This document shows positions 53,521-62,858 of a DNA stretch of 64,000 nucleotides, in pieces. Numbering within the stretch: position 1 is the first letter of the stretch; every line of letters begins with the position of its first letter. The stretch covers positions 1 to 64,000 of the forward strand of contig NZ_LROM01000002.1 in NCBI RefSeq assembly GCF_001758785.1, written 5' to 3'. This DNA is from Duganella phyllosphaerae. Its GTDB lineage: Bacteria; Pseudomonadota; Gammaproteobacteria; Burkholderiales; Burkholderiaceae_D. The notes under the pieces are model-generated. The model did not search any database. It was not told where the DNA came from and saw only the letters and a program-made list of their open reading frames with translations. The translations under genes and the position numbers were made by a program.

Positions 53521-55721
53521 GCCGCGTCGATGAAACCGTTTCGGCCGGGCGCCGCCAGCTGTTGCAAGCCGCCGGCCTGTCGGTGGCCTTCGTGTGGCTG
53601 GCCACGCCCAAGACCGCGCTCGGCATGGTCACCCCGCATCGCCAGGCCGGCGACGCCAAAGCGGCAGCGGCCGACGGCGCACCTGCCTTTGCCCCCAATG
53701 CGTTCGTGCGCATCGACACTAGCGGCGCCATCCGCCTGGTGATGCCGATGGTGGAAATGGGCCAGGCCATCTACACCGGTTCGTGCATGCTGCTGGCCGA
53801 GGAGCTGGACGTCGACCTGGACCAGATCCAGGTGGAACACGCGCCGGCCAGCGACGAGCTGTATGGCATGAAGCTGCTCAAGGGGCAGATCACGGGCGGC
53901 TCCACCAGCACCCGCAGCACGTTTACCGAACTGCGTGAAGCCGGCGCCATCGCCCGCACCCTGCTGGTATCGGCCGCAGCCGCCAAATGGAAGGTGGCGC
54001 CCGCCGACTGCGTGGTGGAGCGCGGCGTGATCCGGCACCCAGCCAGCGGCAGAAAGCTCGCTTACGGCCAGGTGGCGGCCGCCGCCAACCAGTTGCCCGA
54101 TCCCGGCGCAGTCAAACTCAAGTCACCTGCCGAGTTCCGCCTGATCGGCAAACCGATGGCGCGCCTGGACTCGGCCGACAAGGTCTACGGTGTCACCAAG
54201 TTCGGCATCGACGTCAGCGTGCCCGGCATGCGAATCGCCACGGTCAAGGCCTGCCCTACCTTTGGCGGCAAGCTGGTGAAGTTCGACGACCGCGCCACGC
54301 GGACCGTGCCCGGCGTGATCGACGTAATCAGGATCGACAACGCGGTGGCAGTGGTCGCCATCCACTTCGGCGCGGCCAGGCGTGGCATGGAACTGCTGGA
54401 GATCGAATGGGACCGGGGCGCCAATGCGACGCTGACGACGCGCGACCTGCGCGCGGGACTCGCCGCCAGCCAGGCCAATGGCAAGGCCATCCCCGGGCGC
54501 GAAGCAGGCACGCGTCCCGCCGGCGAATTGATCGAGGCCACGTACAAGCTGCCGATGCTGGCCCACGCCACCATGGAGCCGCTCAACGCCACCGTCCACG
54601 TTACTGCCGACTGCTGCGAGATATGGGCCGGCACCCAGGTGCCGACCAGGGTGGTGGCCAATGCGGCCAGGATCACCGGCCTGACGGTGGCGCAGGTGGT
54701 GCTGCATCCGCAATACCTGGGCGGCGGGTTCGGCCGGCGACTGGAGAGCGATTACGTGGACCAGGCGGTGATGTTCGCCAGGCTGGTCAAGTACCCGCTC
54801 AAGATCATCTGGACCCGCGAGGAAGACATCGGCCACGACATCGTGCGCCCGATGTACCACGACGTGATTTCGGCGGTGGTCGATGCCAGCGGCATGCCGG
54901 TGTGGTACGGCGACCGCATTTGCAGCGCCACCGTATTGGGGCGCTGGCGACCGGGCGGCATGCGCCCGAACGGCCTTGATGGCGACGCCATCGAATGCGT
55001 GGCCGACATGCCCTATGCGATTCCCAACATGAAGGTGGAATGGGTGCGCCACGATATGCCGCCGGGACTGCTGGTGGGCTGGTGGCGTGGGGTGGGCGCG
55101 CTGCACAACCTGTTCATCGTCGAGAGCTTTTTCGACGAACTGGCGCACCGCGCCAAGGCCGATCCGGTCGCGTGGCGCCGCGCCCTGCTGCGCCACAACC
55201 CGCGCGCCACCGCCGTGCTGGACCTGGCGGCGACCAGAATGGGCTGGGGCGCTGCCCTGCCCGCGCGCGTGGGCCGTGGCGTGGCCCTGGGCGAGCCGTT
55301 CGGCAGCAAGGTGTGCGCCATGGTGGAGGTGGAAGTTACGCCCGCCGGCGACGTGCGCCTGCGGCGCGCGGTGGTGGCGGTCGATTGCGGCATCCCCGTC
55401 AACACCGGCTCGATCGAAGCGCAAATCCAGGGCGGCCTGCTGTTCGGGCTGTCCGCCGCGCTGTTCAACGAGGTAACCATCGCCAACGGCGCCATCGAAC
55501 AAAGCAATTTCAACGACTACCGCATGATCAGAATGAACGAAACACCCGACGTCGAAGTCCACATCGTCCCCAGCACCGAGGCCCCCGGCGGCATCGGCGA
55601 AGTGGGCACCGCCATCGCCGCACCGGCGCTGGCCAACGCGATTTTTGCCGCCACCGGCGTACGCCTGCGCGAACTGCCGATCCGGCGCGAGCTGCTGGCG
55701 CAAAAAAGGAGCAAGGCATGA
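53517..55721 (+). CDS. iorB: Molybdopterin-binding subunit (IorB / xanthine dehydrogenase family), Tat-exported
   Basis: A 734-residue protein starting with a twin-arginine-like signal ([20 protein letters not shown], about 9-28), so the complex probably works in the periplasm. Molybdenum-cofactor domain segments include [20 protein letters not shown] (about 401-420), [20 protein letters not shown] (about 521-540), and near the end [20 protein letters not shown] (Glu as active-site base, about 688-707). With IorA and the cytochrome it oxidises an aldehyde or N-heterocycle; the substrate is unknown. Its ends overlap the genes on both sides by four bases. Confidence 0.92.
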   Translation: MSRVDETVSAGRRQLLQAAGLSVAFVWLATPKTALGMVTPHRQAGDAKAAAADGAPAFAPNAFVRIDTSGAIRLVMPMVEMGQAIYTGSCMLLAEELDVDLDQIQVEHAPASDELYGMKLLKGQITGGSTSTRSTFTELREAGAIARTLLVSAAAAKWKVAPADCVVERGVIRHPASGRKLAYGQVAAAANQLPDPGAVKLKSPAEFRLIGKPMARLDSADKVYGVTKFGIDVSVPGMRIATVKACPTFGGKLVKFDDRATRTVPGVIDVIRIDNAVAVVAIHFGAARRGMELLEIEWDRGANATLTTRDLRAGLAASQANGKAIPGREAGTRPAGELIEATYKLPMLAHATMEPLNATVHVTADCCEIWAGTQVPTRVVANAARITGLTVAQVVLHPQYLGGGFGRRLESDYVDQAVMFARLVKYPLKIIWTREEDIGHDIVRPMYHDVISAVVDASGMPVWYGDRICSATVLGRWRPGGMRPNGLDGDAIECVADMPYAIPNMKVEWVRHDMPPGLLVGWWRGVGALHNLFIVESFFDELAHRAKADPVAWRRALLRHNPRATAVLDLAATRMGWGAALPARVGRGVALGEPFGSKVCAMVEVEVTPAGDVRLRRAVVAVDCGIPVNTGSIEAQIQGGLLFGLSAALFNEVTIANGAIEQSNFNDYRMIRMNETPDVEVHIVPSTEAPGGIGEVGTAIAAPALANAIFAATGVRLRELPIRRELLAQKRSKA

Positions 55722-57022
55722 AACGCATGTTGATCATTGCGCCCGTGTGCGCCGCAGTCCTCGGCACGGCTGCGTATTTTTACCTCACCCGTTCCGACCC
55801 CGCACCGGGCACCGCGCCGGTACTGGCAGGAGCGCCGGTATCGGCCTCGAAAATCGTGCGCGGTGAGTACCTGGCCAAGGCGGCCGACTGCGTGGCCTGC
55901 CACACGGTTGCGGGCGGCAAGCCGTTTGCCGGCGGCCTGCCGTTCAAGCTGCCGTTCGGCACCCTGTACTCGTCCAACATTACGGCCGACCAGGAAACCG
56001 GCATCGGCAAGTACAGCGACGACGACTTCGTGCGCGCACTGCACGACGGTGTGCGCCACGACGGCAAGCGCCTGTATCCCGCCTTCCCGTACACGTCGTA
56101 TTCGCTGCTGAGCCGCGACGATGCGCTGGCGATCAAGGCCTATTTATTCAGCCTGCCGACCGTCACGCAGCAGACGCCGCAGCCAGACCTGGCCTTTCCG
56201 TTCAACCAGCGCTGGGCGATGGGCTTCTGGAACGCGGTGTTCTTCAAGAGCGCGCGCTTCAAGCCGGCGCCCGACAAGTCGGCGCAGTGGAACAGCGGCG
56301 CTTACACGGCCATTGCGCTGGCCCACTGCGCCGAATGCCACACGCCGCGCAACCTCGGCTTCGCGCTCGACCACCGCAATGAACTGGGCGGCGCGGTGGT
56401 CAACGGCTGGCAGGCGCCCAACATCACGTCCGACCCGGTGCACGGCATCGGCAAGTGGACCGACGCCGAGTTGTACCAATACCTGCGCGCCGGCCACGCC
56501 CCAGGCCACGGCGCCGCCTCCGGCCCGATGCGCGAAGCGGTGGAAAACAGCCTGCAATACCTCGATCCCACCGACATCCGCAACCTGATCACCTACCTGC
56601 GCAGCGTGCCACCGCGCACCGGCGACAACCCGATCGTCGTCAATCCGCAGCCCGACAGCGTGGCCAAGGCCAGCGCATACGCGCCGGCGCCTGATACCCC
56701 GGCCCACCTCAAGGACGGCCTGCGCCTGTTCGAGAGCAGCTGCGCCAGCTGCCACCAGTGGAACGGCGACGGCCCGCAATCACCATACGCCGCGCTGCTG
56801 GGCGCACGCTCGGTCAACGACCCGTCGGGCCGCAACGTGGTGCAGATGATCCTGACCGGCACCAGGGCGCACATCGCCGGCACGGAGGTGTTCATGCCGT
56901 CGTTCCGGGCGTCGCTCACCGACGACGAGATTGCGCAGCTGAGCAACTACGTGCTCTACCAGTTCGGCGGCAAGCAGGGCAAGGTGACGGCGGCGGGAGT
57001 GGCGAAGCAGCGGCAGGACTGA
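55718..57022 (+). CDS. Tri-haem cytochrome c, electron acceptor of the IorAB complex
   Basis: A 434-residue protein with an N-terminal membrane anchor (MLIIAPVCAAVLGTAAYFYL, about 4-23). Three CxxCH haem sites follow: CVACH (about 58), CAECH (about 206) and CASCH (about 346). Three-haem subunits of this layout deliver electrons from membrane aldehyde dehydrogenases or similar molybdenum enzymes to the quinone pool. It overlaps iorB by four bases, so subunit production is coupled. The bd oxidase operon lies 1.4 kb downstream and could be the final acceptor; that link is inference. Confidence 0.92.
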   Translation: MKRMLIIAPVCAAVLGTAAYFYLTRSDPAPGTAPVLAGAPVSASKIVRGEYLAKAADCVACHTVAGGKPFAGGLPFKLPFGTLYSSNITADQETGIGKYSDDDFVRALHDGVRHDGKRLYPAFPYTSYSLLSRDDALAIKAYLFSLPTVTQQTPQPDLAFPFNQRWAMGFWNAVFFKSARFKPAPDKSAQWNSGAYTAIALAHCAECHTPRNLGFALDHRNELGGAVVNGWQAPNITSDPVHGIGKWTDAELYQYLRAGHAPGHGAASGPMREAVENSLQYLDPTDIRNLITYLRSVPPRTGDNPIVVNPQPDSVAKASAYAPAPDTPAHLKDGLRLFESSCASCHQWNGDGPQSPYAALLGARSVNDPSGRNVVQMILTGTRAHIAGTEVFMPSFRASLTDDEIAQLSNYVLYQFGGKQGKVTAAGVAKQRQD

Positions 57023-57037
57023 TCCCCCCAGTCGAAC

Positions 57038-57048
57038 TTATCAAACCG
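57038..57048. promoter_or_regulatory. Orphaned promoter-like motif TTATCAAACCG
   Basis: This 11-base word is identical to 61099-61109 upstream of the quinone oxidoreductase gene. Here it precedes an ATG (57124) that opens no useful frame, and then a truncated LysR gene. It may be the leftover promoter of a deleted gene. Confidence 0.3.
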
Positions 57049-57144
57049 TGATCGCCGAACTAATTGGTCTTGATGTGCGCAGCGCGACATACTCGGTACC
57101 TCGGATCATTACCTAAGGACCATTATGAAAAACATGTCGTTGGT

Positions 57145-57663
57145 TTGCAGTTCGAAGCCCTGCACAAGGACATCATCGACGTCGGCATCGGCGTGCCGGT
57201 GACCATGCCCGCTGCTGACAGCGGCATCAAGGCTTGGCCTATACTGTGCGGCGCCTGGGTGGCGGTGATGCGCGCCGATCACCGGCTGGCCAGCCAGCCC
57301 GGTTTGACGGTTGCCGATCTTGCCGCCGAGCGCCTGATCTTCTTCGAGCGGCCAGTCGTGCCGCACTTGCACGACCTGCTGGTGGCTGCCTGCAAGCGTG
57401 CCGGCTTTTGCCCGAACTTCGTGTACGAGACGCAGCAGTCGCAGATGGGGGTGTCAATGGCAGGTGAAGGGGCGGGATTGATGCTGGGCGCCGCATACAT
57501 CTTCACCGCGCTGCCTGCCGGCGTGACGATGCGGCCGATTACCGATCTGGCGCCGCTGGCGGTACACCTGTTTACCCGCGCGGCCGAGCAAGATGCGCTG
57601 ATCAGCGAATTTACCGAGATCGCCGCGGAGAAAGCGCGCCGCATCCAGCTGTTCCTGGACGCG
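57145..57663 (+). pseudogene. LysR regulator remnant (C-terminal effector domain only)
   Basis: The translation from about 57145 is the second half of an LTTR effector domain: LHKDIIDVGIGVPV, LCGAWVAVMRADHRLASQPG, LIFFERPVVPHLHDLL, MAGEGAGLMLGAAYIF. The DNA-binding domain and the first half of the effector domain are missing, and no start codon or ribosome site belongs to it. The native stop is also lost: the frame runs on to 58290 through about 200 codons that are antisense to the EAL remnant. Both edges therefore look like deletion junctions. Confidence 0.85.
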
Positions 57664-57678
57664 AACTGCCAGATCCCG

Positions 57679-58269
57679 CTACTGCGGGACGATATCGAGC
57701 GCCGGCGCCGGCCGCCCGAACAAAAAGCCCTGGAAAATCCGGCAACCATTGGCGACCAGGAAATCACGTTGGGCAGCCGTTTCCACCCCCTCGGCCACCA
57801 CCTCGAGGCCAAGGCTCGCGGCCAGCCCAATAATGGCGCGGGCGATCGCCGCGTCGTTGGGATTGCACCAGGCATCCTTGACAAAGGCACGATCGATTTT
57901 CAGTTGGCACAACGGCAGGCGCTTGAGGTAACTGAGCGACGAGTAGCCGGTGCCAAAGTCGTCGAGCGAGAAGCGCACGCCCAGCGCCCGCAGTTGCGCC
58001 ATTTTCGCCGCCACGTCGTCCACGTCATCGAGCAGCATGCTCTCCGTGAGCTCGAGCCGCAACCGGTCGGGCCGGGCGCCGCTGCCAGCGACGATCCCGA
58101 TGGTCTGGCGGACAAAGTCGGGCTGGCGAAACTCCCTGGCGCTGACGTTGACGGCCAGCGTCCAGTGCGCGGTCTCCGGCTGCGCCGCCCAGTGCACCAG
58201 CTGGATACAGGCTTGCTCGAGCGCCCAGCGGCCCAGCGACATGATCAGGTCGGTGCGTTCGGCGATCTG
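57679..58269 (-). pseudogene. EAL-domain phosphodiesterase remnant (C-terminal two thirds)
   Basis: The minus-strand translation starts inside an EAL domain at QIAERTDLIMSLGRWALEQA and runs to a natural stop at 57679. Retained elements are NVSAREF, LELTES, DDFGTGYSSLSYLKRL, LKIDRAFV, VVAEGVET and GFLFGRP. The first part, including the EAL signature with its metal-binding Glu, is absent, and upstream sequence (58270-58300) is unrelated. An ATG at 58242 could yield a 187-residue fragment, which should lack c-di-GMP hydrolysis. It converges tail to tail with the LysR remnant. Confidence 0.85.
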
Positions 58270-58461
58270 ATTCGACGTCCGCCCAGTTGATAAGAAAAAC
58301 TAATTAACCAAAGGCAGACCCCGCACCACCGCTTCCGCAAGTGTCGCCGTAACGCCAGTTTGGCGATGATGGAGCCTTATCGTGCGGCAGAGCCTCCAGC
58401 AGGCTCGCCGCCCACCCCACACCACACGGCGACGCCGAGACCTCGGCCCGGGAGAGAGCAC

Positions 58462-59886
58462 ATGACAGGTTTTACGGCCCTGGAGCTGGCCCGCATACAG
58501 TTCGGGTTCACCATCTCCTTCCACATCATCTTTCCGGCGCTGTCGATCGGCCTGGCCAGTTACCTGACGGTGCTGGAACTGTGCTGGCTGCGCACGCGGC
58601 GCCAGTTGTATCGGGACCTGTACCACTTCTGGCTCAAGATTTTCGCGGTCAACTTCGGCATCGGCGTGGTGTCCGGCATCGTGCTCGCTTACCAGTTCGG
58701 CACCAACTGGAGCTTCTTCTCGCAGTATGCCGGCGGCATCACCGGGCCGCTGCTGACCTACGAAGTACTCACCGCGTTCTTCCTGGAGGCGGGTTTTCTC
58801 GGCGTGATGCTGTTCGGCTGGAACCGCGTGGGCCCCGGCTTGCACTGCTTTGCCAGCGCCATGGTCGCCATCGGCACGCTGATCTCCACCACCTGGATCC
58901 TGGCCTCGAACAGCTTCATGCAAACGCCGCAAGGCTACCGCGTGGAGAACGGCGTGCTGGTGCCCGACAGCTGGCTCGAGATCATTTTCAATCCGTCGTT
59001 CCCGTTTCGCCTGATGCACATGAGCGTGGCCGCCTTTCTCGCCACGGCGATGGTGGTGGCCGCGTGCGGCGCCTGGCACCTGCTGCGCAAGAACGACACG
59101 CCGGCCGTGCGCAAGATGTTTTCGATGGCGATGTGGATGCTCCTGGTGACCGCGCCGCTGCAGGCCTTCCTCGGCGATGCCCACGGCATCAACACCTTGA
59201 AGCACCAGCCGGCCAAGATCGCCGCCATCGAAGGCCACTGGGAAAACCACGGCGCCGACCCGCTGCCGCTGGTAGTGTTCGCGATTCCCGACATGGACGG
59301 CGAAACCAACCGCTACCAGGTCGCGATTCCCCGCATGGGCAGCTGGATCCTTACCCATACCTGGGGCGGACAGATTCGCGGCCTCAAAGACTTCCCGAAA
59401 GGGGACCGGCCCAACTCCACCATCATCTTCTTCACCTTCCGCGTGATGGTGGGGCTCGGAATGGCGATGATCGGCGTGGCGCTACTGGGCCTGTGGCTGC
59501 GCCGCCGCCACGCCATGTACAGCACGCGCTGGTTCCTGCGCCTGACCACCTCGATGGGACCGGCCGGCCTGGTCGCCATCCTGGCCGGCTGGTACACCAC
59601 CGAGATCGGCCGCCAGCCGTGGATCGTCTATGGACTGCTGCGCACGAAGGATGCGGTGACGCCGCACGCGGTGGGCACCGTGGCGCTGTCGCTCGGCCTG
59701 TTCATTGTGGTGTACGCCTTCGTGTTCGGCGTGGCCATCACCTACATCTTCCGCCTGATGCGCAACGGGCCGGCACGCTTCCTGCCCGATGCCGCCACCG
59801 AGGGTGGCCCCGGCCAGGCCAACACACCGAGCCGGCCGCTGTCGGCGGCGCCCGACCACATCAATCCGCATGGGAGCACACTGTAA
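58462..59886 (+). CDS. cydA: Cytochrome bd-type quinol oxidase subunit I (CydA/CioA)
   Basis: A 474-residue membrane protein with about nine helices. Haem ligand regions are visible: FGFTISFHIIFPALSIGLAS (His b595, about 8-27), RLMHMSVAAFLATAM (His b558, about 183-197) and the Met ligand region further on. GRQPWIVYGLLRTKD (about 386-400) is conserved. The Q-loop is short (AHGINTLKHQPAKIAAIEGH), which points to the cyanide-insensitive CIO subgroup. It oxidises ubiquinol and reduces oxygen to water. The ATG at 58462 follows GGGAGAGAG. One base overlaps with cydB. Confidence 0.94.
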   Translation: MTGFTALELARIQFGFTISFHIIFPALSIGLASYLTVLELCWLRTRRQLYRDLYHFWLKIFAVNFGIGVVSGIVLAYQFGTNWSFFSQYAGGITGPLLTYEVLTAFFLEAGFLGVMLFGWNRVGPGLHCFASAMVAIGTLISTTWILASNSFMQTPQGYRVENGVLVPDSWLEIIFNPSFPFRLMHMSVAAFLATAMVVAACGAWHLLRKNDTPAVRKMFSMAMWMLLVTAPLQAFLGDAHGINTLKHQPAKIAAIEGHWENHGADPLPLVVFAIPDMDGETNRYQVAIPRMGSWILTHTWGGQIRGLKDFPKGDRPNSTIIFFTFRVMVGLGMAMIGVALLGLWLRRRHAMYSTRWFLRLTTSMGPAGLVAILAGWYTTEIGRQPWIVYGLLRTKDAVTPHAVGTVALSLGLFIVVYAFVFGVAITYIFRLMRNGPARFLPDAATEGGPGQANTPSRPLSAAPDHINPHGSTL

Positions 59887-60920
59887 TGGGCACCGACCTG
59901 ACCAGTAACTTGAGTACCATTTGGGCAGTCATCATTTTCTTCGGCGTGTTCATGTACGTCGTCATGGATGGCTTCGACCTGGGCATCGGCATGCTGTTCC
60001 CGTTCGTGCCCGACCGCCACGAACGCGACGTCATGATGAACACCGTGGCGCCGGTCTGGGACGGCAACGAGACCTGGCTGGTGCTCGGCGGCGCCGCACT
60101 GTTTGCCGCCTTCCCGCGCGCCTACGCCATCATCCTCTCGGCGCTGTACCTGCCGTTGATCTTCATGCTGCTGGGACTGATCTTCCGCGGCGTGGCGTTC
60201 GAGTTCCGCTTCAAGGCGCTCGACCATGAACGCCCCGTGTGGGACCTGGCCTTTATCGGCGGCTCGGTGACGGCAGCGTTCTTCCAGGGCGTGGCGCTCG
60301 GCACTTACGTGCATGGCATTGCGCTGGTGGCCACCGCCACCGGGCCGCAGTTCGCCGGCGGCGCCTTCGACTGGCTGGCGCCGTTCCCGCTCATGTGCGG
60401 CGTGGGCGTGATGGCGGCCTACACCCTGCTCGGCTGCACCTGGCTGATCTTCCGTACCGAGGGACCACTGCAACGGCGCATGCTCACCACCGCGCGGCCG
60501 CTGGCGCTGCTGCTGGTGGTAGCGATCGTCGCCGTCAGCATCTGGACCCCGCTGGCCGATGCCGACGTGGCGGCGCGCTGGTTCACCTGGCCCGGCATGC
60601 TGTGGTTTGCGCCGGTGCCGATCCTGGTGGTGGCGGGCGTGATACTGCTGCTGCGCTCCCTCGCCGGCGCGGCGCCGCACCACGGGCCGTTCATGGCGTC
60701 GCTGGGGCTGATCTTCCTCGGCTACACCGGTCTGGCGATCAGCATCTGGCCCAATATCGTGCCGCCCACGCTGTCGATCTGGGCTGCCGCGTCGCCGCCG
60801 GCCAGTCAGGGCTTCGCGCTGGTGGGCACGCTGTTCATCCTGCCGTTCGTGCTGGGCTACTCGTGCTTCTCGTATTACGTCTTCCGGGGCAAGGTCAAGC
60901 TCGGCGAGGGGTATCACTGA
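59886..60920 (+). CDS. cydB: Cytochrome bd-type quinol oxidase subunit II (CydB/CioB)
   Basis: A 344-residue protein with about eight helices. Typical segments are VVMDGFDLGIGMLFPFV (about 25-41), VAPVWDGNETWLVLGGAALF (about 54-73), LGLIFRGVAFEFRFKA and FFQGVALGTYVHGI. The ATG shares its A with the TAA of cydA and the TGA shares its A with the next ATG, so three genes are tightly coupled. Length fits the CIO subgroup. Confidence 0.94.
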   Translation: MGTDLTSNLSTIWAVIIFFGVFMYVVMDGFDLGIGMLFPFVPDRHERDVMMNTVAPVWDGNETWLVLGGAALFAAFPRAYAIILSALYLPLIFMLLGLIFRGVAFEFRFKALDHERPVWDLAFIGGSVTAAFFQGVALGTYVHGIALVATATGPQFAGGAFDWLAPFPLMCGVGVMAAYTLLGCTWLIFRTEGPLQRRMLTTARPLALLLVVAIVAVSIWTPLADADVAARWFTWPGMLWFAPVPILVVAGVILLLRSLAGAAPHHGPFMASLGLIFLGYTGLAISIWPNIVPPTLSIWAAASPPASQGFALVGTLFILPFVLGYSCFSYYVFRGKVKLGEGYH

Positions 60921-61051
60921 TGCAGGCCCAACGCAAAATGTGGCTGGGCCGGGTGGGCTGGCTGGTGGTGATCTGGCTGCTCAGCGTGGGCGCGCTCGGC
61001 ATCGTCGCCAGCCTGCTGCACCTGGCGATGCGTGCGGCCGGCATGCGCTAG
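60920..61051 (+). CDS. DUF2474 peptide associated with bd oxidase, 43 residues
   Basis: A single-helix membrane peptide (GWLVVIWLLSVGALGIVASLL in two halves: GWLVVIWLLS and VGALGIVASLL, about 13-33) with a basic N terminus (QRKMWLGR). The start overlaps the cydB stop by one base. DUF2474 peptides are known from the end of CIO-type cydAB operons and are thought to act like CydX, stabilising the oxidase. Confidence 0.85.
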   Translation: MQAQRKMWLGRVGWLVVIWLLSVGALGIVASLLHLAMRAAGMR

Positions 61052-61058
61052 CGGCCAC

Positions 61059-61109
61059 TTGTGCGCAGGGTGCACAGCGGTTAGCCGGCCAGGGGCAATT
61101 ATCAAACCG
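61059..61109. promoter_or_regulatory. Candidate LysR-type site upstream of the quinone oxidoreductase gene
   Basis: TTGTGC-GCAGGG-TGCACAG (61059-61077) contains the dyad TGTGC/GCACA, followed by GCGGTTA and, at 61099-61109, TTATCAAACCG. The order of elements matches the iorA upstream region (52911-52940). It ends about 50 bases before the ATG at 61159, a normal place for an activator site. Confidence 0.45.
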
Positions 61110-61158
61110 GTGGTTCGTGGTTAAGCTGGATCCACCTCTACTTTTTCAGGAACCCACC

Positions 61159-62139
61159 ATGAAAGCCATCACCTTCGACAAATTCGGCGCCAGCGACGTA
61201 CTCAAACTGGGCGACGCGCCCGAGCCGGTATTGCGCCCCGACGACCTGATCGTGCGCACCCACGCAGCAGGCGTCAACCGCGCGGACCTCACCCACCGCC
61301 GCGGCGGTTACGGCTGGCCCGACTTCGGCGACTCCACCATCATGGGCCTGGAGATCGCTGGCGAAGTGATCGCGGTCGGCGCCAATGTCACCGGCTTCAA
61401 GTTCGGCGACCGCGTGATGGGCATCGTCGGCGGCGGCGCGTACGCCGAAATCTCGCGCATCGACCACCGCATGGCGATGCCGATCCCCGCAGGCCTCGAC
61501 TACGTCCAGGCGGCCGCCATTACCGAAGTTTTCGTCACCGCGCACGAAGCGCTGCTCCACCTGGGCAAACTGCAGGAAGGCGAAACGGTCCTGATCCACG
61601 CCGGCGCCGGCGGGGTGGGCGGCGCGGCGGTACAACTGGCGCGCGCGGCTGGCGCCACCGTGATCACGACCGCGCAAGCGGGCGCCCACGACCTGGTACG
61701 CCGCATGGGCGCCCACCATGCGATTGACTACGACAACGAAGACTTTGCGCAGGTGGTGGCCATGCTGACCGGCGAACGCGGCGTGGACGTGATCCTCGAC
61801 TTCATCGGCGCGCCCTACTTCGAGCGCAACGTCAATTCGCTCAACTTCGGCGGCCGCCTGGTACAGATCGGCATCATGGGCGGCATCGAGAACGCCAAGA
61901 TTCCGCTCGACCGCCTGCTGTACCGCCACCTGCACATCATTGGCACGGTGATGAAGTCGCGCAGCCAGGAAGTCAAGCACGCCATGTCGCGCCGCTTCAA
62001 GGAGCGCTGGCTGTCGCAGTTCGGCAAGGATGGCCTGATGCCGGTGATCGACAGCGTATTTCCGCTGGCAGAAGCCGGCGCGGCGCAGCAGCGCATGGAA
62101 GATGGTTTGAATGTCGGCAAGATCGTGTTGACGATGTAG
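61159..62139 (+). CDS. NAD(P)H quinone oxidoreductase (zinc-independent MDR, PIG3 type)
   Basis: A 326-residue medium-chain dehydrogenase/reductase. The N-terminal domain has HAAGVNRADLTHRRGGYGWP (about 35-54) and MGLEIAGEVIAVGANVTGFK. The cofactor domain has VLIHAGAGGVGGAAVQLARA (about 144-163), a nucleotide-binding AGxGGVG motif. No structural zinc cysteines are present. It ends GKIVLTM as in the quinone oxidoreductase subgroup. It would reduce quinones with NADPH in detoxification. AGGAAC precedes the ATG. Confidence 0.9.
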   Translation: MKAITFDKFGASDVLKLGDAPEPVLRPDDLIVRTHAAGVNRADLTHRRGGYGWPDFGDSTIMGLEIAGEVIAVGANVTGFKFGDRVMGIVGGGAYAEISRIDHRMAMPIPAGLDYVQAAAITEVFVTAHEALLHLGKLQEGETVLIHAGAGGVGGAAVQLARAAGATVITTAQAGAHDLVRRMGAHHAIDYDNEDFAQVVAMLTGERGVDVILDFIGAPYFERNVNSLNFGGRLVQIGIMGGIENAKIPLDRLLYRHLHIIGTVMKSRSQEVKHAMSRRFKERWLSQFGKDGLMPVIDSVFPLAEAGAAQQRMEDGLNVGKIVLTM

Positions 62140-62165
62140 TGTCTACCGCCCTTCCCTGGCCTTCC

Positions 62166-62780
62166 TCACCCCCCGGTCACCGCCATCGCCTTTTGCCACG
62201 CCGGGCGCGCTTCGATGGCGGTGGTGAACGCCTTCAGGCGCGGCCAGCGGGTCGCTTCCGGCTGTTTGACGGCGATGCCGACCGGGAAGCTGAGCATGAT
62301 GTCGGCGCCGGTCAGGTCGTCGCCGATGAAGTAGCCGGACGACTCGAGGATGCTTTCCAGGTAGTCGAAGTGGCTGATCACCTCGCTGTCGATGCGGCCG
62401 TGCAGCGGCACGCCGCCGTCGCCGAGGCGCGTGACGTAAATGCGCAGCAGCAGCGGGATCATGGCCGAGCCCTCGGCAAAATGCATCAGCTGCAGGTGGC
62501 GCAGCGCCGCAGGCGTGCCGGCTGCCGGTTGCAGGGCGCCCTTGCCGTAGCGGTCCAGCAGGTACTGGACGATGGCGCCCGATTCCTCGATCAGGACGCC
62601 GTCGTCTTCGAGCAGCGGCGACTTGCCCAGCGGGTGGATGGCTTTCAGTTCCGGCGGGGCGAAATTGGTAACCGGGTCGCGCTGGTAGCGTACCAGTTCG
62701 TACGGCAGGCCCAGTTCCTCGAGCAGCCAGACGATGCGCTGCGAGCGGCTCTTGTTGAGATGGTGTACCCGAATAGCCAT
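62166..62780 (-). CDS. Glutathione S-transferase family protein
   Basis: A 204-residue protein. The thioredoxin-like N-terminal domain has HHLNKSRSQRIVWLLEELGL (about 5-24, Ser in NKSRSQR as the likely glutathione-activating residue), LGKSPLLEDDGVLIEESGAI (about 52-71; the conserved cis-Pro and ES contacts) and VQYLLDRYG. The C-terminal domain is helical, with GDDLTGADIMLSFPV (about 153-167). It resembles bacterial GSTs of the fungal Ure2/URE-like type; the substrate is unknown. It converges on the quinone oxidoreductase gene. Confidence 0.93.
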   Translation of the reverse strand: MAIRVHHLNKSRSQRIVWLLEELGLPYELVRYQRDPVTNFAPPELKAIHPLGKSPLLEDDGVLIEESGAIVQYLLDRYGKGALQPAAGTPAALRHLQLMHFAEGSAMIPLLLRIYVTRLGDGGVPLHGRIDSEVISHFDYLESILESSGYFIGDDLTGADIMLSFPVGIAVKQPEATRWPRLKAFTTAIEARPAWQKAMAVTGG

Positions 62781-62858
62781 GTTGTGCCTTCCTGTCTGCG
62801 TAAGCGTTTAAACGTTCAAAACGTTGGAAAACGATTGTACAACAGGCGCCATTTTGGC

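Noticed and set aside
57064..58290. A 408-codon gene of novel type
   Set aside because: Only the first half resembles a protein (LysR effector domain); the second half is antisense to an EAL domain, so it is a run-on pseudogene.
58300..58460. Minus-strand frame ending in ATLAEAVVRGLPLVN just upstream of cydA
   Set aside because: The frame continues antisense through cydA and no domain or start is credible; at most it is a further decayed fragment.
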